A DNA stretch of 64,000 nucleotides from Xiphophorus maculatus (Eukaryota > Chordata > Actinopteri > Cyprinodontiformes > Poeciliidae), in NCBI RefSeq assembly GCF_002775205.1, contig NC_036453.1:17483594-17547593 (forward strand). The letters run 5' to 3'. The translations under genes and the position numbers were made by a program. Shown here piece by piece: positions 39,701 to 57,608 of the stretch (position 1 is the first letter of the stretch; each line of letters starts with the position of its first letter). Below the pieces are notes generated by a model. The model was given only the letters and a program-made list of their open reading frames with translations. It was not told the DNA's origin and did no database searches.

Positions 39701-42700
39701 CTATTAAAACGTTTAGCAACCCTCAAGTGTTTTTCACTCAGATATATCCCTCCTTTGTTTCCTGGTAACAAAATAGGGAATAATATCTTTTCACCTGATC
39801 TACCAATAAATATACAGAATGTAGCTTTTTTTTAGTTGTATTCTCTTTGATTTACCTACTGATTTTACTATTAAAACCAATTTTAGACCAAATATAAACA
39901 TATAAAGAACAGCTTTTGTTTTACTCCCCAAACAGGAGAGTGAACATGCAGGTCCACTGTCCTGCATGTTTTAGATGTTACTCTGCTCCAACAGAACTGA
40001 TTCAGCTAGTCAGGAGTATGGCAGCAGAGAAACCTAAAGCACAGGTGCCAAACTCCAGTCCTCAAGGGCCGCTGTCCTGCAGTTTTTAGATGTGCCACAT
40101 GCACAAAACACTGGAATGAAACGGCTTAACTACCTCCTCCTTGTGTAGATAAGTTCTGACCTAATTATTCTACTCAGGTGTGGTGCAGCAGAGGCACATC
40201 TAAAAGTTGCAGGACACCGGCCCTTGAGGACTGGAGACTGTGCCCTAAAACATGCAGGACAGTGGACTTTGAGGAGCAGGGTTGGGACCCTCTGGAACGG
40301 GTCGTTCAAACTCACAGGAATAGTGGACATAACATGAAGAACTGCCTCCCACACGTGAGGAAGCACAACAGGGTCTGTGTCATCGATACTGAGGAGAACA
40401 GCAGGGCACAGTCGTGCTGCTTCACTCTGAACCATATCTGGTGTGAATTCACACAGAGCACACAGCATCTCAAAAAAGGCTCCTCTGATCTGTGGAGCAA
40501 CACACGGGGTTAGGGCAACTCAGTAATGACAGACAAGGAGTCGCTCTAGTAACAAGAGCTATCAACGCAAATGTTCTTGTTCAAATCTCCTCGCGTTGAA
40601 TGTGAACGTCATTTAATGCACACCTGTGGCGTCTTGTGCTTGCTGTATTTCCAGAACTTCCCAGAGTTAACCAGTAGAGCCAATCTTTGCTGCAGTGCTG
40701 CCCTGTCATCCTGAAGCAGCAGGGAAAGTAGCTTCTTCACCCCCAACAACGAACTGGTCAGCATGCGAAAATATTTGGTTTCTCTTTCCTCTTCTGTCAC
40801 ACTTCTGTTGAACAAGAGAAATCAATGCCTCAGTAAATCCTTTTTTGTTTTTCAAAAATATATCATTACTGCACACACACAAAACAGGAACAGACAGAAG
40901 CTAAGGTTAAGTAAAAGTTTTTAACATACTGTGAATCACTTAGAGTGTCTGCGGTTTCCTTTAACAGAACATCTTGAAGCACCTGCAACACAGTCATAAA
41001 ATTATATGAGTCTTGCATACTTAGGACTTTTAGAAATATTCAGTTTCTTCTCAGATCACAACCTTTGTATTCAGTTCATTTTCCTGTCATAGCTTTCACA
41101 TAAAAATCTGCGAAAGCAATCGCCTTCCCTAATGATTAATTAGTAAACTGAGACCAACTGTGTGAAATTTAATCAGTGTAAATGCAGCTATTCAGGCCTC
41201 GGAGGTTATCAGAGATGTGTTTGACAACATTAATAAATAAAGAGCATTAGGGAAAAAAAAGGAACATAGCATGTGGTTCAGGGATATGCTTAAAAACAAG
41301 TTTAAGGCAGGGTTATGTTTTAAAGCAATAACCATTGGAGACGATGTGACAGAAGGTTCTCTGAGGTCAGATGAAAACAAAATTCAAGATTTTGGACACA
41401 TAAAAAGGGCATTGTAATGTAAAAAACTACACTTTAACAACCTAAGCACACCATCCCTATGGTGACACATAATGACGGCAGCATCATGCTTTAGGATCGC
41501 TTTTCGTCATAAGAGACACTGAAGCTGGTCAGAACTGATGGGAAGATGGATGCAGGTAAATACAGGAAATTCCTGGAAATGTTGACCAATTGAAATGGGC
41601 AGGAGTAAATCTCAGTCATGTGTTAAAATGGTGTAGTCAAAGTTCAGCTCTAAATAAAATTCTGTGACAAGACAGAAAATACCTTCAAACTCTGTTATGC
41701 ACATAAAACCGAAACAAATTACACCGATGTTTGCGGTTGCACAATTACATAGAAACCTTTAAAAGTAGGGATATTAATGCAATGTACCAGTTCTGCATAT
41801 TTTAGCACAAGAATCCACATTTCTGCAGAAAAGTTAGCATTTCCACTCACAGTAAGGATCTCGTCCTTGCAGAAGCTGAGAGCTTCAGGTTGTTTAGCAG
41901 GCGAGAACGCAGCCTGAAAGGCCTGGCAGGCGGCAGAGGCTGCAGGTGTGTACGTGTCACACTGCGACAGAATCCAGTGGCCCATCAAACTCTTCAGAAA
42001 GGGAGCCAGGCTGCGACGCACTTTTAGCACCAGCTGTTCAAACGCTTGCTGAGTGGCCTCCCTGATACGGCGGTCAGGGTCCTAACAGATAAAATGAGAA
42101 ATAAAGAAACACTTTAATGCATGACTGGAAAATTAGTTCATAAAAACACTAGAGATCAAGACCTATATTTATTTTATTAAGGATTAAAATGAGAATAAAA
42201 TGTGCTGCAAGTCCTTTGAGGCCATTACACTATTAGTTACATTTATGCATCAAATCGTGTCTCTATCGTTTAGTGCATCACAGTACACACTTAATTGTTG
42301 TGCATATGAATCAAAAATCTAGTTATTTTGTTTTAAAGCTTAATGAGTAGGAAAACAAATGGCCAACTTTCATCAGTGGCAGATTGGTTTAGCAAATCAT
42401 ATCATGTAAAGTGACTATGCTGAATGGATAACTGTGTGGATGCCAGGTGAATTAACAACTTACCACTGATATCTTGCAGTAAATTCTTGGCCAGTATGGC
42501 AGAACTCCCTTCACCTCTTCTGCATCCCGTTCCTGACACATGGCCCCAAAGTCCTGCACTGCCTGGGAAGAACAAGCGTATCAAACACACTTTCAACGAT
42601 AAGAGCTCGAAGGTGATGTTTTTACTCATGTTCTCAGAACCTAATTTTTACAAAGAAAACAACACATTTCGCTTACAAGTTCCCCAGAGCATTAAATATG

Positions 42701-43192
42701 CATATTTGCCTGATTCTGCAGATCAACATTCAGAACATTCAGGTCAAGCTCACTTTCAGTCTGGTGACAACATCCCTCTTTGAGAGTTTCCTCAGCACCA
42801 GGCGGAAATCAGCATCCACCAGGTTGTCTATTTCCTCCGCTCCGTGGACAGCTGGGACATAACTCAGCTCAGAGGTGACCGTCGTGTCGAAGCCCACGAA
42901 GCCCGGGATGGCACCCCCTTCCCGGGCCAGAACCTCAGCAGCTCGGCCGCTGCTGGACGGCTGATTACAGGAAACAATACGTGTTTTCACACAGCAATGG
43001 AGGTTATAAAAATACGCTTGATGGTCAGTTTATGGTCATCAAACAGTTTAAACATGCGTCGTTTTAGCTGAAACCACGAAATTTGTATTAGCTCGTGTTA
43101 GCTCACTTTGTACCGTCTACGCTGTTTCACAGATATTGGTGGTTGCTTACCCGAACATTTCCTTTTGTTCGTTGTTTGTTCTTTCCCCCCAT
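27385..43192 (-). CDS. ltn1: Listerin E3 ubiquitin-protein ligase 1, complete coding part in 32 exons
   Basis: E3 ligase of the ribosome-associated quality-control complex. It binds the 60S subunit with NEMF and ubiquitinates stalled nascent chains (family knowledge). Exons in transcript order: 43192-43151, 42960-42754, 42562-42464, 42081-41851, 40982-40930, 40804-40624, 40489-40316, 38579-38389, 38296-38149, 38064-37807, 37717-37406, 37200-36991, 36912-36871, 36783-36594, 36495-36256, 36168-36015, 35931-35781, 33825-33615, 33531-33375, 33283-33170, 33059-32932, 32849-32714, 32441-32297, 31702-31489, 31259-31022, 30850-30773, 30645-30459, 30360-30195, 29769-29549, 28017-27823, 27700-27533, 27447-27385. 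All phases join without a stop and give 1,767 residues, against 1,766 in human. The start ([11 protein letters not shown]) matches the family and has a strong Kozak context. The N-terminal part contains CDTYTPAA and LLSIDDTDP, the middle is HEAT-like, and the end is a RING. Exon 17 donor and exon 21 acceptor are the least certain joints. Confidence 0.95.
29920..30055 (-). mobile_element. Tc1 family A terminal repeat in LTN1 intron 28
   Basis: It contains attttccttccacttaact and gatctatcacataaagtccc, the inner part of the family A 3' terminal repeat. It lies between LTN1 exons 28 and 29 and leaves both splice sites intact. Confidence 0.55.
31770..32215 (+). mobile_element. Degraded Tc1 family A transposase region in LTN1 intron 23
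   Basis: The order gagctccacaaatctggtcc, gatacatggtggtggcagaa, ggtcagaactgatgggaaac, ttccagcacgacagagactt matches the transposase middle, antisense to LTN1. Many substitutions, no long frame and no clear ends. Confidence 0.65.
33891..35708. mobile_element. Internally deleted Tc1/mariner (family A) element, split by the LINE
   Basis: Both terminal inverted repeats remain: cagtgccttgcaaagtattc at 33891 and its inverted counterpart ending gcgaggcccctg at 35708, next to a TA. Inside, after the LINE, the text matches the 5' part of a common fish Tc1-type element (the stretch around 35,480-35,590 resembles the transposase start). Almost all of the transposase is gone. Without the LINE the element is about 590 bp. 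It lies in LTN1 intron 17. Confidence 0.75.
33975..35203 (+). mobile_element. 5'-truncated non-LTR retrotransposon (RTE-like LINE) with reverse transcriptase frame
   Basis: The open frame at 34085-35176 (363 codons, open upstream into about 33975) encodes the catalytic half of a LINE reverse transcriptase. Motif A is [12 protein letters not shown], motif [13 protein letters not shown], motif [12 protein letters not shown], followed by FKYLGILF. After it comes a C-terminal domain with RWLGHLVRM and [14 protein letters not shown], as in RTE-type elements. The 5' endonuclease and the start of the RT are missing. The 3' end is a short (TGGA)n tail at 35187-35202. An 11-bp direct repeat, atgggaatatt, flanks it (33969-33979 and 35199-35209), as expected for target-primed reverse transcription. 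The copy is visibly GC-rich and still open, so it is younger than its surroundings. Clade assignment is by recognition only. Confidence 0.85.
38700..39650. repeat. Probable old transposon remains in LTN1 intron 7
   Basis: Intron 7 (38580-40315) is one of the two largest LTN1 introns. Its left part has no coding frame. Weak matches to Tc1-type text occur (for example aacccaaatcatcacacctc) but too decayed for a family call. No exon is needed here, because exons 7 and 8 join in phase. Confidence 0.3.
39900..40295. mobile_element. Outer palindromic MITE, split by a second copy
   Basis: The left arm (gtccactgtcctgcatgttttag) is shortened here to ccactgtcctgcatgtttta, and the right arm taaaacatgcaggacagtgg is its inverse. 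A body typical of a fish non-autonomous DNA element (ctgattcagctagtcaggag) lies between. It is interrupted at 40038. The right end lies about 25 bases left of the LTN1 exon 7 donor. Confidence 0.65.
40039..40243. mobile_element. Inner MITE nested in the outer copy
   Basis: The arms gccaaactccagtcctcaag and cttgaggactggagactgtg are inverted, and ctgcagtttttagatgtgcc pairs with ggcacatctaaaagttgcag. A direct repeat cctaaa flanks it (40033-40038 and 40244-40249), consistent with target-site duplication. A further related copy lies at 50700-50880. Confidence 0.7.
41155..41705 (+). mobile_element. Degraded Tc1 family A copy in LTN1 intron 4
   Basis: Contains tgtgaaatttaatcagtgta, gttctctgaggtcagatgaa, acggcagcatcatgctttag and ctggtcagaactgatgggaa in family order, antisense to LTN1. 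A large internal part is missing. Both flanking splice sites are unaffected. Confidence 0.65.
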
Positions 43193-44136
43193 GGTGATCT
43201 TCCTACATTTGAACTCTTTAACTTATACAAATGTGTTCTTACTAGCTATCACATAGGGACCCCAACTCGGAAGTGACTCCGTCCTACGTCACTATAGACG
43301 TTAACGCACTTAAAGCAACAAGCTGAGGAAATAGTCCCTCTCCTCGCTTTTTGTATGAAACAAAATATGTTCGTCATATGATTGATAGCCAGGCGTGTTG
43401 TAAATATTGAAAGCCGCATCGAAATAATTACCTTAATGGAATTCTGTTGAGTTGTTTGATTTTTATTTCTTAAAAATATAAATTCCGAGTTTTCCGAACG
43501 CAGCAAACGAAACAAACCACTTGACTTCTATGTTTCCCTTTCAAAATTTTTCAAAATAAAGCAACATCCGGAAAAGTAATTGCGAAATAGAGCTCAAAGA
43601 TCACAATTCAAAGACTTGCAAAAGAGCCCAATCATGAAATTCTATCAAACTAACAATTAGGAGTAATGATAAAACTGGTACTAGTTTCATAGGTAGCAAG
43701 TGTCCTGTAGTAGTTTTTCTGACCTAAATATTTATTCAAATTCTAATTATCACATGTAATCAACTTGTTTTCTGGGTTACTTCTGAGTCAATACAATTTT
43801 TAATATAACTAAATTATAACCAAAAAGGACTTTTCAAAACTATACTGAACTGTACTTATTACATCACACTGCAGCCCAATTTCTGTATAATTGAAATCTA
43901 CTGAATATTTTAACCTAACAATTAATGGAAACCACACACTGATGTGAAAACAAAATTATATAGACACTGTTTATAATCTACACAAACATAATTAGTACAA
44001 AAAAGACAAACAAGTCCTGCATTTGGATTAAGAATCATTTTAATATAAACCTTCTTTAGATGAGTAAATTCCCAAAACAACTACAATGTAACTATCAACA
44101 GTATAACACTTTATATAATCTCCCCTTATATGTATG

Positions 44137-44174
<38 letters not shown>

Positions 44175-44181
44175 CATATAT

Positions 44182-44237
<56 letters not shown>

Positions 44238-46202
44238 TTCCTAAGCACTTGTCATATTAGAGGTCAGGTGCATCTCAAGCTGAGCTGCATTCAAGTGATT
44301 GCATAATTTAACATAGACAAACTGGCATTTCAAATAACTTTCATAAATAGCTGTGCAAGATTTCACAAACTATATTGTCTATATAACCCTTCATTGAAAG
44401 AAAATTTTAAAAAGCACAAATGTTTCTAAGTTTTATGATGACAGTCACCTTTAAAGTGAGCTTGTTTTTCACTCTTCCAGGAACAAAATCATTTCAGCAT
44501 CTGTGTCGCTGAAGAAAAACGTATTGTGCACTGTGATATTTTTTCCATTTTTCCAAATTCTTGTGTGTGGCATTCAGTTCAGTGAAGGTAGCTTGAACAA
44601 AAATCTACATTAAAGACAATAGATTCAGCATTGGATTTATGCAAAAATTAATATGCCAGTAACAAATAACATTCTGAAAATGTCTTTCATCACAATTTGA
44701 AATATGAATTATATCTAAGTCTAATCCAACATCGACCCTTTAACTATGAAAAACTGCACAATTGTAGGCAGGTGATCAGTAAAATTCAGACACTCCTTAC
44801 AATATACATAAAACCCACCTCCTACCATTTCTATGCTGCAAAAGTATGGTAGAATAATCTCATTTGACTGCAGGGTCACTAAGTATTTCAATAAATAGGA
44901 CAAACTGGTTTAAAGACAGACTTCCAGAGGTACAGTTCTAAACATTTTAAGTATTAATTACCAGTTAAATTTTGTTGAGAAAAACAAACAAATTCCACTC
45001 AATAAGTACAATAATCACAGGCAGCGTTATTATTCCTTTCTTGGCTAGAATTAATGTCATTGTTTGCGTTTCTATCGTGAAATTTTTTTTTGATAACATC
45101 TAAAGGTTTTTGTTTTTATCTCAGGCATGTGTAAATGTGATCCACTTTACAGGAAACAAACGTTGACTGAAAAAAAAAAAAATTATATCATACTCTTGAG
45201 GGAAACTGGGTGTATTCGTACTCTAGATGAAATATCTCAAACGTTCTGGTGACACTAAACCGCATTCAAAAACATTCTTATAAACTGAAAAAATATCAAT
45301 TTCTTATGACTGGCTAACATGGAGTTATTTAATTAATGTGCCTGTGATCTTTTTTTTAAACTAATTATGAAGAAATAGATTCATTATTTTTGGCTGGAAT
45401 GAAAGGAATTATATTACCTGTTCACACATCATCTTCCATTACTCTATCTTGTCTAAAAACTGAAAATATCTGGTCCAGGAAGATAAAACATGCTAACTGA
45501 TGCACCTTTTGGCTCAGAACATATTTTTATGAAAATAAAGAGGAATTAAAAAAAAATAAAAAAACTTTCAGCTCAACATACTCACACATTCACACCAGTA
45601 CCTAACAAAGAAGTTACTTTCTCCATATTTTATTCACAGTCTTTGCTTTCCATCCCTTATCTGAACAAAACCAATGAAACAATGCAGTCACAAATAACAC
45701 AATGGTGACTTAAAACTGAAAGATATGACTGAAAAATGAATGAGTGTGTTTTATATGTAGCAAACTAAAACTGCTAATATCATAAGTCCTCCTGAATAAC
45801 GAGTTGAACGTTGGAGGCCATAATGAAACTGAGATTATTTACATCACTCTAGTTTAAATTTTAGCATAAATTGTATTTCCTGTCAAACAAAACTATAGAT
45901 TTGGTCATTTCCTTGTTCAGTAGGCTGGAAATAAATTTCACCTTTATTTTAACTTGAACCAGAAAAGACTATTGGATTTTCTGAAACCTTCAAAACATAG
46001 TAAGAGGACATCTCTGGTGATTTAAAGTATTTGTTTATAATCTTGTTACATTTAAATGTGATGCAAAGATTAGTTTAACAGACTTTTTACTAGATTTCTT
46101 TTAATACCTATAAAACTATTTTTAACATATATTTTTCAAAAATGGCTGCCTTTAATATTCAGTCTTTTTGCCAAAGCAGAACAACCAATGAATTTATAAC
46201 AA
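43193..46202. other. Intergenic stretch between tmem135 3' end and ltn1 5' end
   Basis: The LTN1 promoter should lie just right of 43192; the first 150 bases are moderately GC-rich and contain CpG. The rest is AT-rich, holds a long (TA)n array, and shows no coding frame I can support. Part may belong to an extended TMEM135 3' UTR. Confidence 0.4.
44128..44236. repeat. (TA)n array with CATA/GTATA variants
   Basis: About 110 bases of almost pure alternating TA lie between tmem135 and ltn1. It is self-complementary, so it can extrude as a cruciform in DNA or a hairpin in RNA. Confidence 0.97.
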
Positions 46203-46601
46203 TTTATTAACTGAAGACTGATTGTCAGTAGGTTTGAAGGTTATCTAATGTCAGGCTGGACTTCAACTCAGAAAAGAAAAGGGCTTCTTCGTGAGATTTC
46301 TGCTCTGCTCAGTTTAATTACACTAGAATTTTTTAAAACTAAATGATATGGTTTGAAACTAATTATGGATCTGTATTTATTTTTCCCAGCTACCTGTAAG
46401 TGTTCGATCACTGTCAGTATGCTTACTTGTGCTGGTTCACAAATGAAAGTCACAACATCCTGCTTGGACCCAATCTTCAGATTTTGAATCGCTACAATAT
46501 TTCTTCTTCTCAGATATGTCACCTTTACAAAGCCCTAGGTAACTCTGACGGGCCACTTTCTCTTGTCTTTTTCTGTCTTATCTCAAGACTTTTGCCTCAA
46601 G
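46203..46601 (-). other. Probable TMEM135 3' UTR with AATAAA signals
   Basis: Minus-strand AATAAA hexamers occur at 46376-46381 and 46203-46208, about 220 and 395 bases after the TGA stop. Either could end the transcript. The sequence is AT-rich and has no coding character. Further hexamers occur upstream, so a longer 3' UTR is possible. Confidence 0.4.
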
Positions 46602-54463
<7,862 letters not shown>

Positions 54464-55484
54464 TCACTTTGCCCCGGAAATCAGAGCTCGTCGTCAAGTG
54501 CGGTGTTTTTTGTGCTCACTTATCCTGATTTAAATTTGTCAGTAATCAAAATGTGTACTGACTAAAGAAATGTTGGTTTTAAGGTCAAATTAGTGAAACT
54601 TTAAAAAAAAATAAAAAAAATTATAGACTAAAGAAAAAATATGCTTAAGGATAAAAACCTCAAATCAATACATTTACTTTACTGACTAAAATAAGGTGAG
54701 TTGAGCTTCCCAATATTTAAGAAAAATGTAAAAGCAATCCACGCAAACAAATGGAAAACAAATAAATATGGCATAATATATATTAAGAAAATCGCTCTAG
54801 TTTTAAAAAATTGAATACATTGCACAAAAATAAGAATAACTTCCAAAACTAGCCTTTCATTTTGGCTTTTTAAATAAAACACAGGGTCATTTTTGGCTCA
54901 GTTATTAGAATCTAATATGGAAGGCCCAACACCCACATGTAAGACACACGTCACTAAACTATAACTATAACTGTATAACAGCTTGTGACAAAAAAAAATC
55001 CCTTAACTTTGAGTCATATTAATCCAGTTATTAAATATAATATATTAAATATAATATTCTACACACTGCGGAATGATTTTTATTATAGTTTTTGTGTGTG
55101 TGAAATGTTGAAGCTGTTATGTACACTGTGTTTAACATGTACATTAATCTCCTTGTCAAGCCTTGTCACAAAGTACTACATGATCTAATCTGTAGACTTT
55201 TACTAACTGCTGGTCATTGACTGGAGAACATATCATTCCACTTCTTGTCCTAAGACCATTTCCTCCTTTGACTAGAAAACTCTGGACTGTGTTAAAAGTC
55301 CTTCTTGCTGACCTCAACAGATTTTAACCTTAGAACTATTCAAATGGTTGATATGGCTTAAAAAACACCTTTTACCTTATTGTGGAGGAGTTCTGATTTT
55401 GAAAGAAATATTGAGGGATTCCAATATGTCTTCTGATTTGAATTTTTTCTCTAAAGATATTTCTTTTTTTTTAAAGGTTTTGTT

Positions 55485-55665
55485 GGCTCTAGTGGCCTTT
55501 ATTTGAAAGTAGTTTGACAGGAAACAGGGTAATCAGAGAGGGGGAAGACATGCGGCAAACATTGCCAGGCCGGGATTCGAACCTACGACCACCGCTACAA
55601 GATCTAAGGCCTCAACGTGGGTCATGCTTTGCCCCTGCGCCACCACAGCACCCCCGCTAAAGATA
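55485..55665 (-). repeat. tRNA-derived SINE, reverse orientation
   Basis: On the minus strand a B box GGTTCGAATCCC is intact (complement at about 55573-55584). Around it, the run with agggggaagacatgcggcaa and cccctgcgccaccacagcac matches the head and body of a common fish SINE. It is fairly well preserved. It lies in the tmem135-hephl1 intergenic region. Confidence 0.65.
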
Positions 55666-55970
55666 TTTCTAATTATAATATAAGAAATATAAAAATGTAC
55701 ACAATAATATGTCAGTTAATCTTATGCTCCAATTAGCCTTGTTGACTTTTCCTCTTGCCTCTGCATGTATATTCAATTACTTCTGATTGAGTATTGAGTA
55801 ATAGTAAAAATTAATAAAGAAACAAGCCTTGAAGGAATAGTTCAGAAATTCTAGAGTCGAGTTCTGTCAAAATATATAATATAATATATGTATATAATAT
55901 TTAATATGTGAGCTGAAGTAGATAGTTCTTATACTGTGATCCTTTAATATATATATTGATTTATATATTA

Positions 55971-56008
55971 AGCCATTAGGACCAATATATTAATTGGTCC
56001 TAATGGCT
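55971..56008. repeat. Perfect hairpin with 16-bp arms and 6-base loop
   Basis: The arms are AGCCATTAGGACCAAT and its exact complement ATTGGTCCTAATGGCT, with ATATTA between. It contains both strands' CCAAT/ATTGG words. It could be a folded transposon remnant or a regulatory palindrome. Confidence 0.9.
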
Positions 56009-57608
56009 GGAGCTAAGCTGTTTATGTGAAAACTATTTTATGAACCTTTAAGTAATTTTCAAGTTTGCAGTGGGTTGTAATCCAAAAAGAAGCCAATAGT
56101 TGTTTGCGCCACAAATATGTTTGTGAAATTACTGAGGTTTAAATGGGCCTTAAACTATAAAAGGGGTATTTTATTGTTTTTCGTGACGGAGGATAACTTG
56201 ATCTACTCTTCTTTGTCACAGTTTCCATTGTTTAAAACAGCAATAAAAATCAGACCATGTGCAAGTTTATGCAAACAACAATTTTTTGAAGCTGGTCCTG
56301 ATCTATGAACACAAACAGACATCTATGTACTTATTATTATTAGTGGATTTTCATGGTTTCTTGCTTTTTCTATTTGTAAAAGTGGCCACAGGAAATGTAC
56401 CACATTAAATAAATACCCACGTGAAAGAGAAAGTCATCAAATAATAATGAAAGATTCTTCAATACTCTGTGTAACTCATAAATTAAGGCGTACACTAAAT
56501 AATGTTTTAGCTACATTGGTTTTACATTGTTGATGCTATACCATCACTGTGTAGACCCATAAATTAAGTTATTAAATGTGTTTAAGTTAAAGAGACTGTA
56601 CTTGTAATTTTTAAAAACATATTAGAACCTCTACAAAGATTTTATAAAGCAATATAAAGACAGGCTGTGTTTCTGTGAGAGAGCACATTATTCTAAACAC
56701 TTCTAAACAAACGTCTATCACTTATTGATGCAATTTGGAAGAACCTCTTTATCATAAACTATTATATCTTCTTGTCTGATGACTTTATCTGTATTATTTT
56801 GTGGAACTCGTGGCATAATATAAACATCTCCCAGGACATTCTGGTTTAATCCAGTGAACCAGTGTGTGTTCCTTCACTTTGTTTGGACAAGAAGTGGCAA
56901 CTCTACACCGCTGGGAACAATAACACGACCGATGTGGCTTCCTGTGGCTTACTCACCCACTGCTCATATGTGGTCACACACACAGCAGAGTGCCGAGTTA
57001 AACGACCACAAACGTTTGGAGATAGTTTCACTGGAAAAAAAACAAACAACTAGAAAACCTACAAGAAAAAACTTCCATGCTCAGAATATGAGTGCCACAA
57101 AACGTGCTTTTTCTGGTTACTCTGGTTATAATTGGGCAGTTGGTCCAGTAAGTGCTTGAAAATCTATAAATTTACTGAGCTCCTATTTCTAAATGAAAAG
57201 ATTGAGGACCGCTGCTGTAAATTGATGGGAATGTGAAAGAGAAAGCAAATAACAAGGCGCTTATTCGTCGAAACAAAAACAAAAAGACAAACAGTTAACT
57301 GAGATTAGAGCCCTCTCGTGTTCTTGAGTCCGCATTTTGGCGTGAATTAATCGATTATCTTAATGTCTCTGCAGAGGAATTTAATTATATTTTGACGTGC
57401 CAGAGCGAGTGCTTGTTACGCCTGCCCATCTGGTGCCACAGGAGGCGGTCATATCACCGGCGCTCTCCGGCTCAATGGACTAACTGTCTTCATTTGCAGG
57501 CTTTCTTTCATAAGTGCTGCACCCTGGACGCACTTCAGTCTCTCTGCGGAGGTTTCACTTGTTCCTCTGAGCTTCCTTCCCGTCAGCGCACAGGGGTCAC
57601 ATCCTAAC

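Noticed and set aside
44060..44260. Tyr/Ile-rich frame
   Set aside because: Produced by the (TA)n array.
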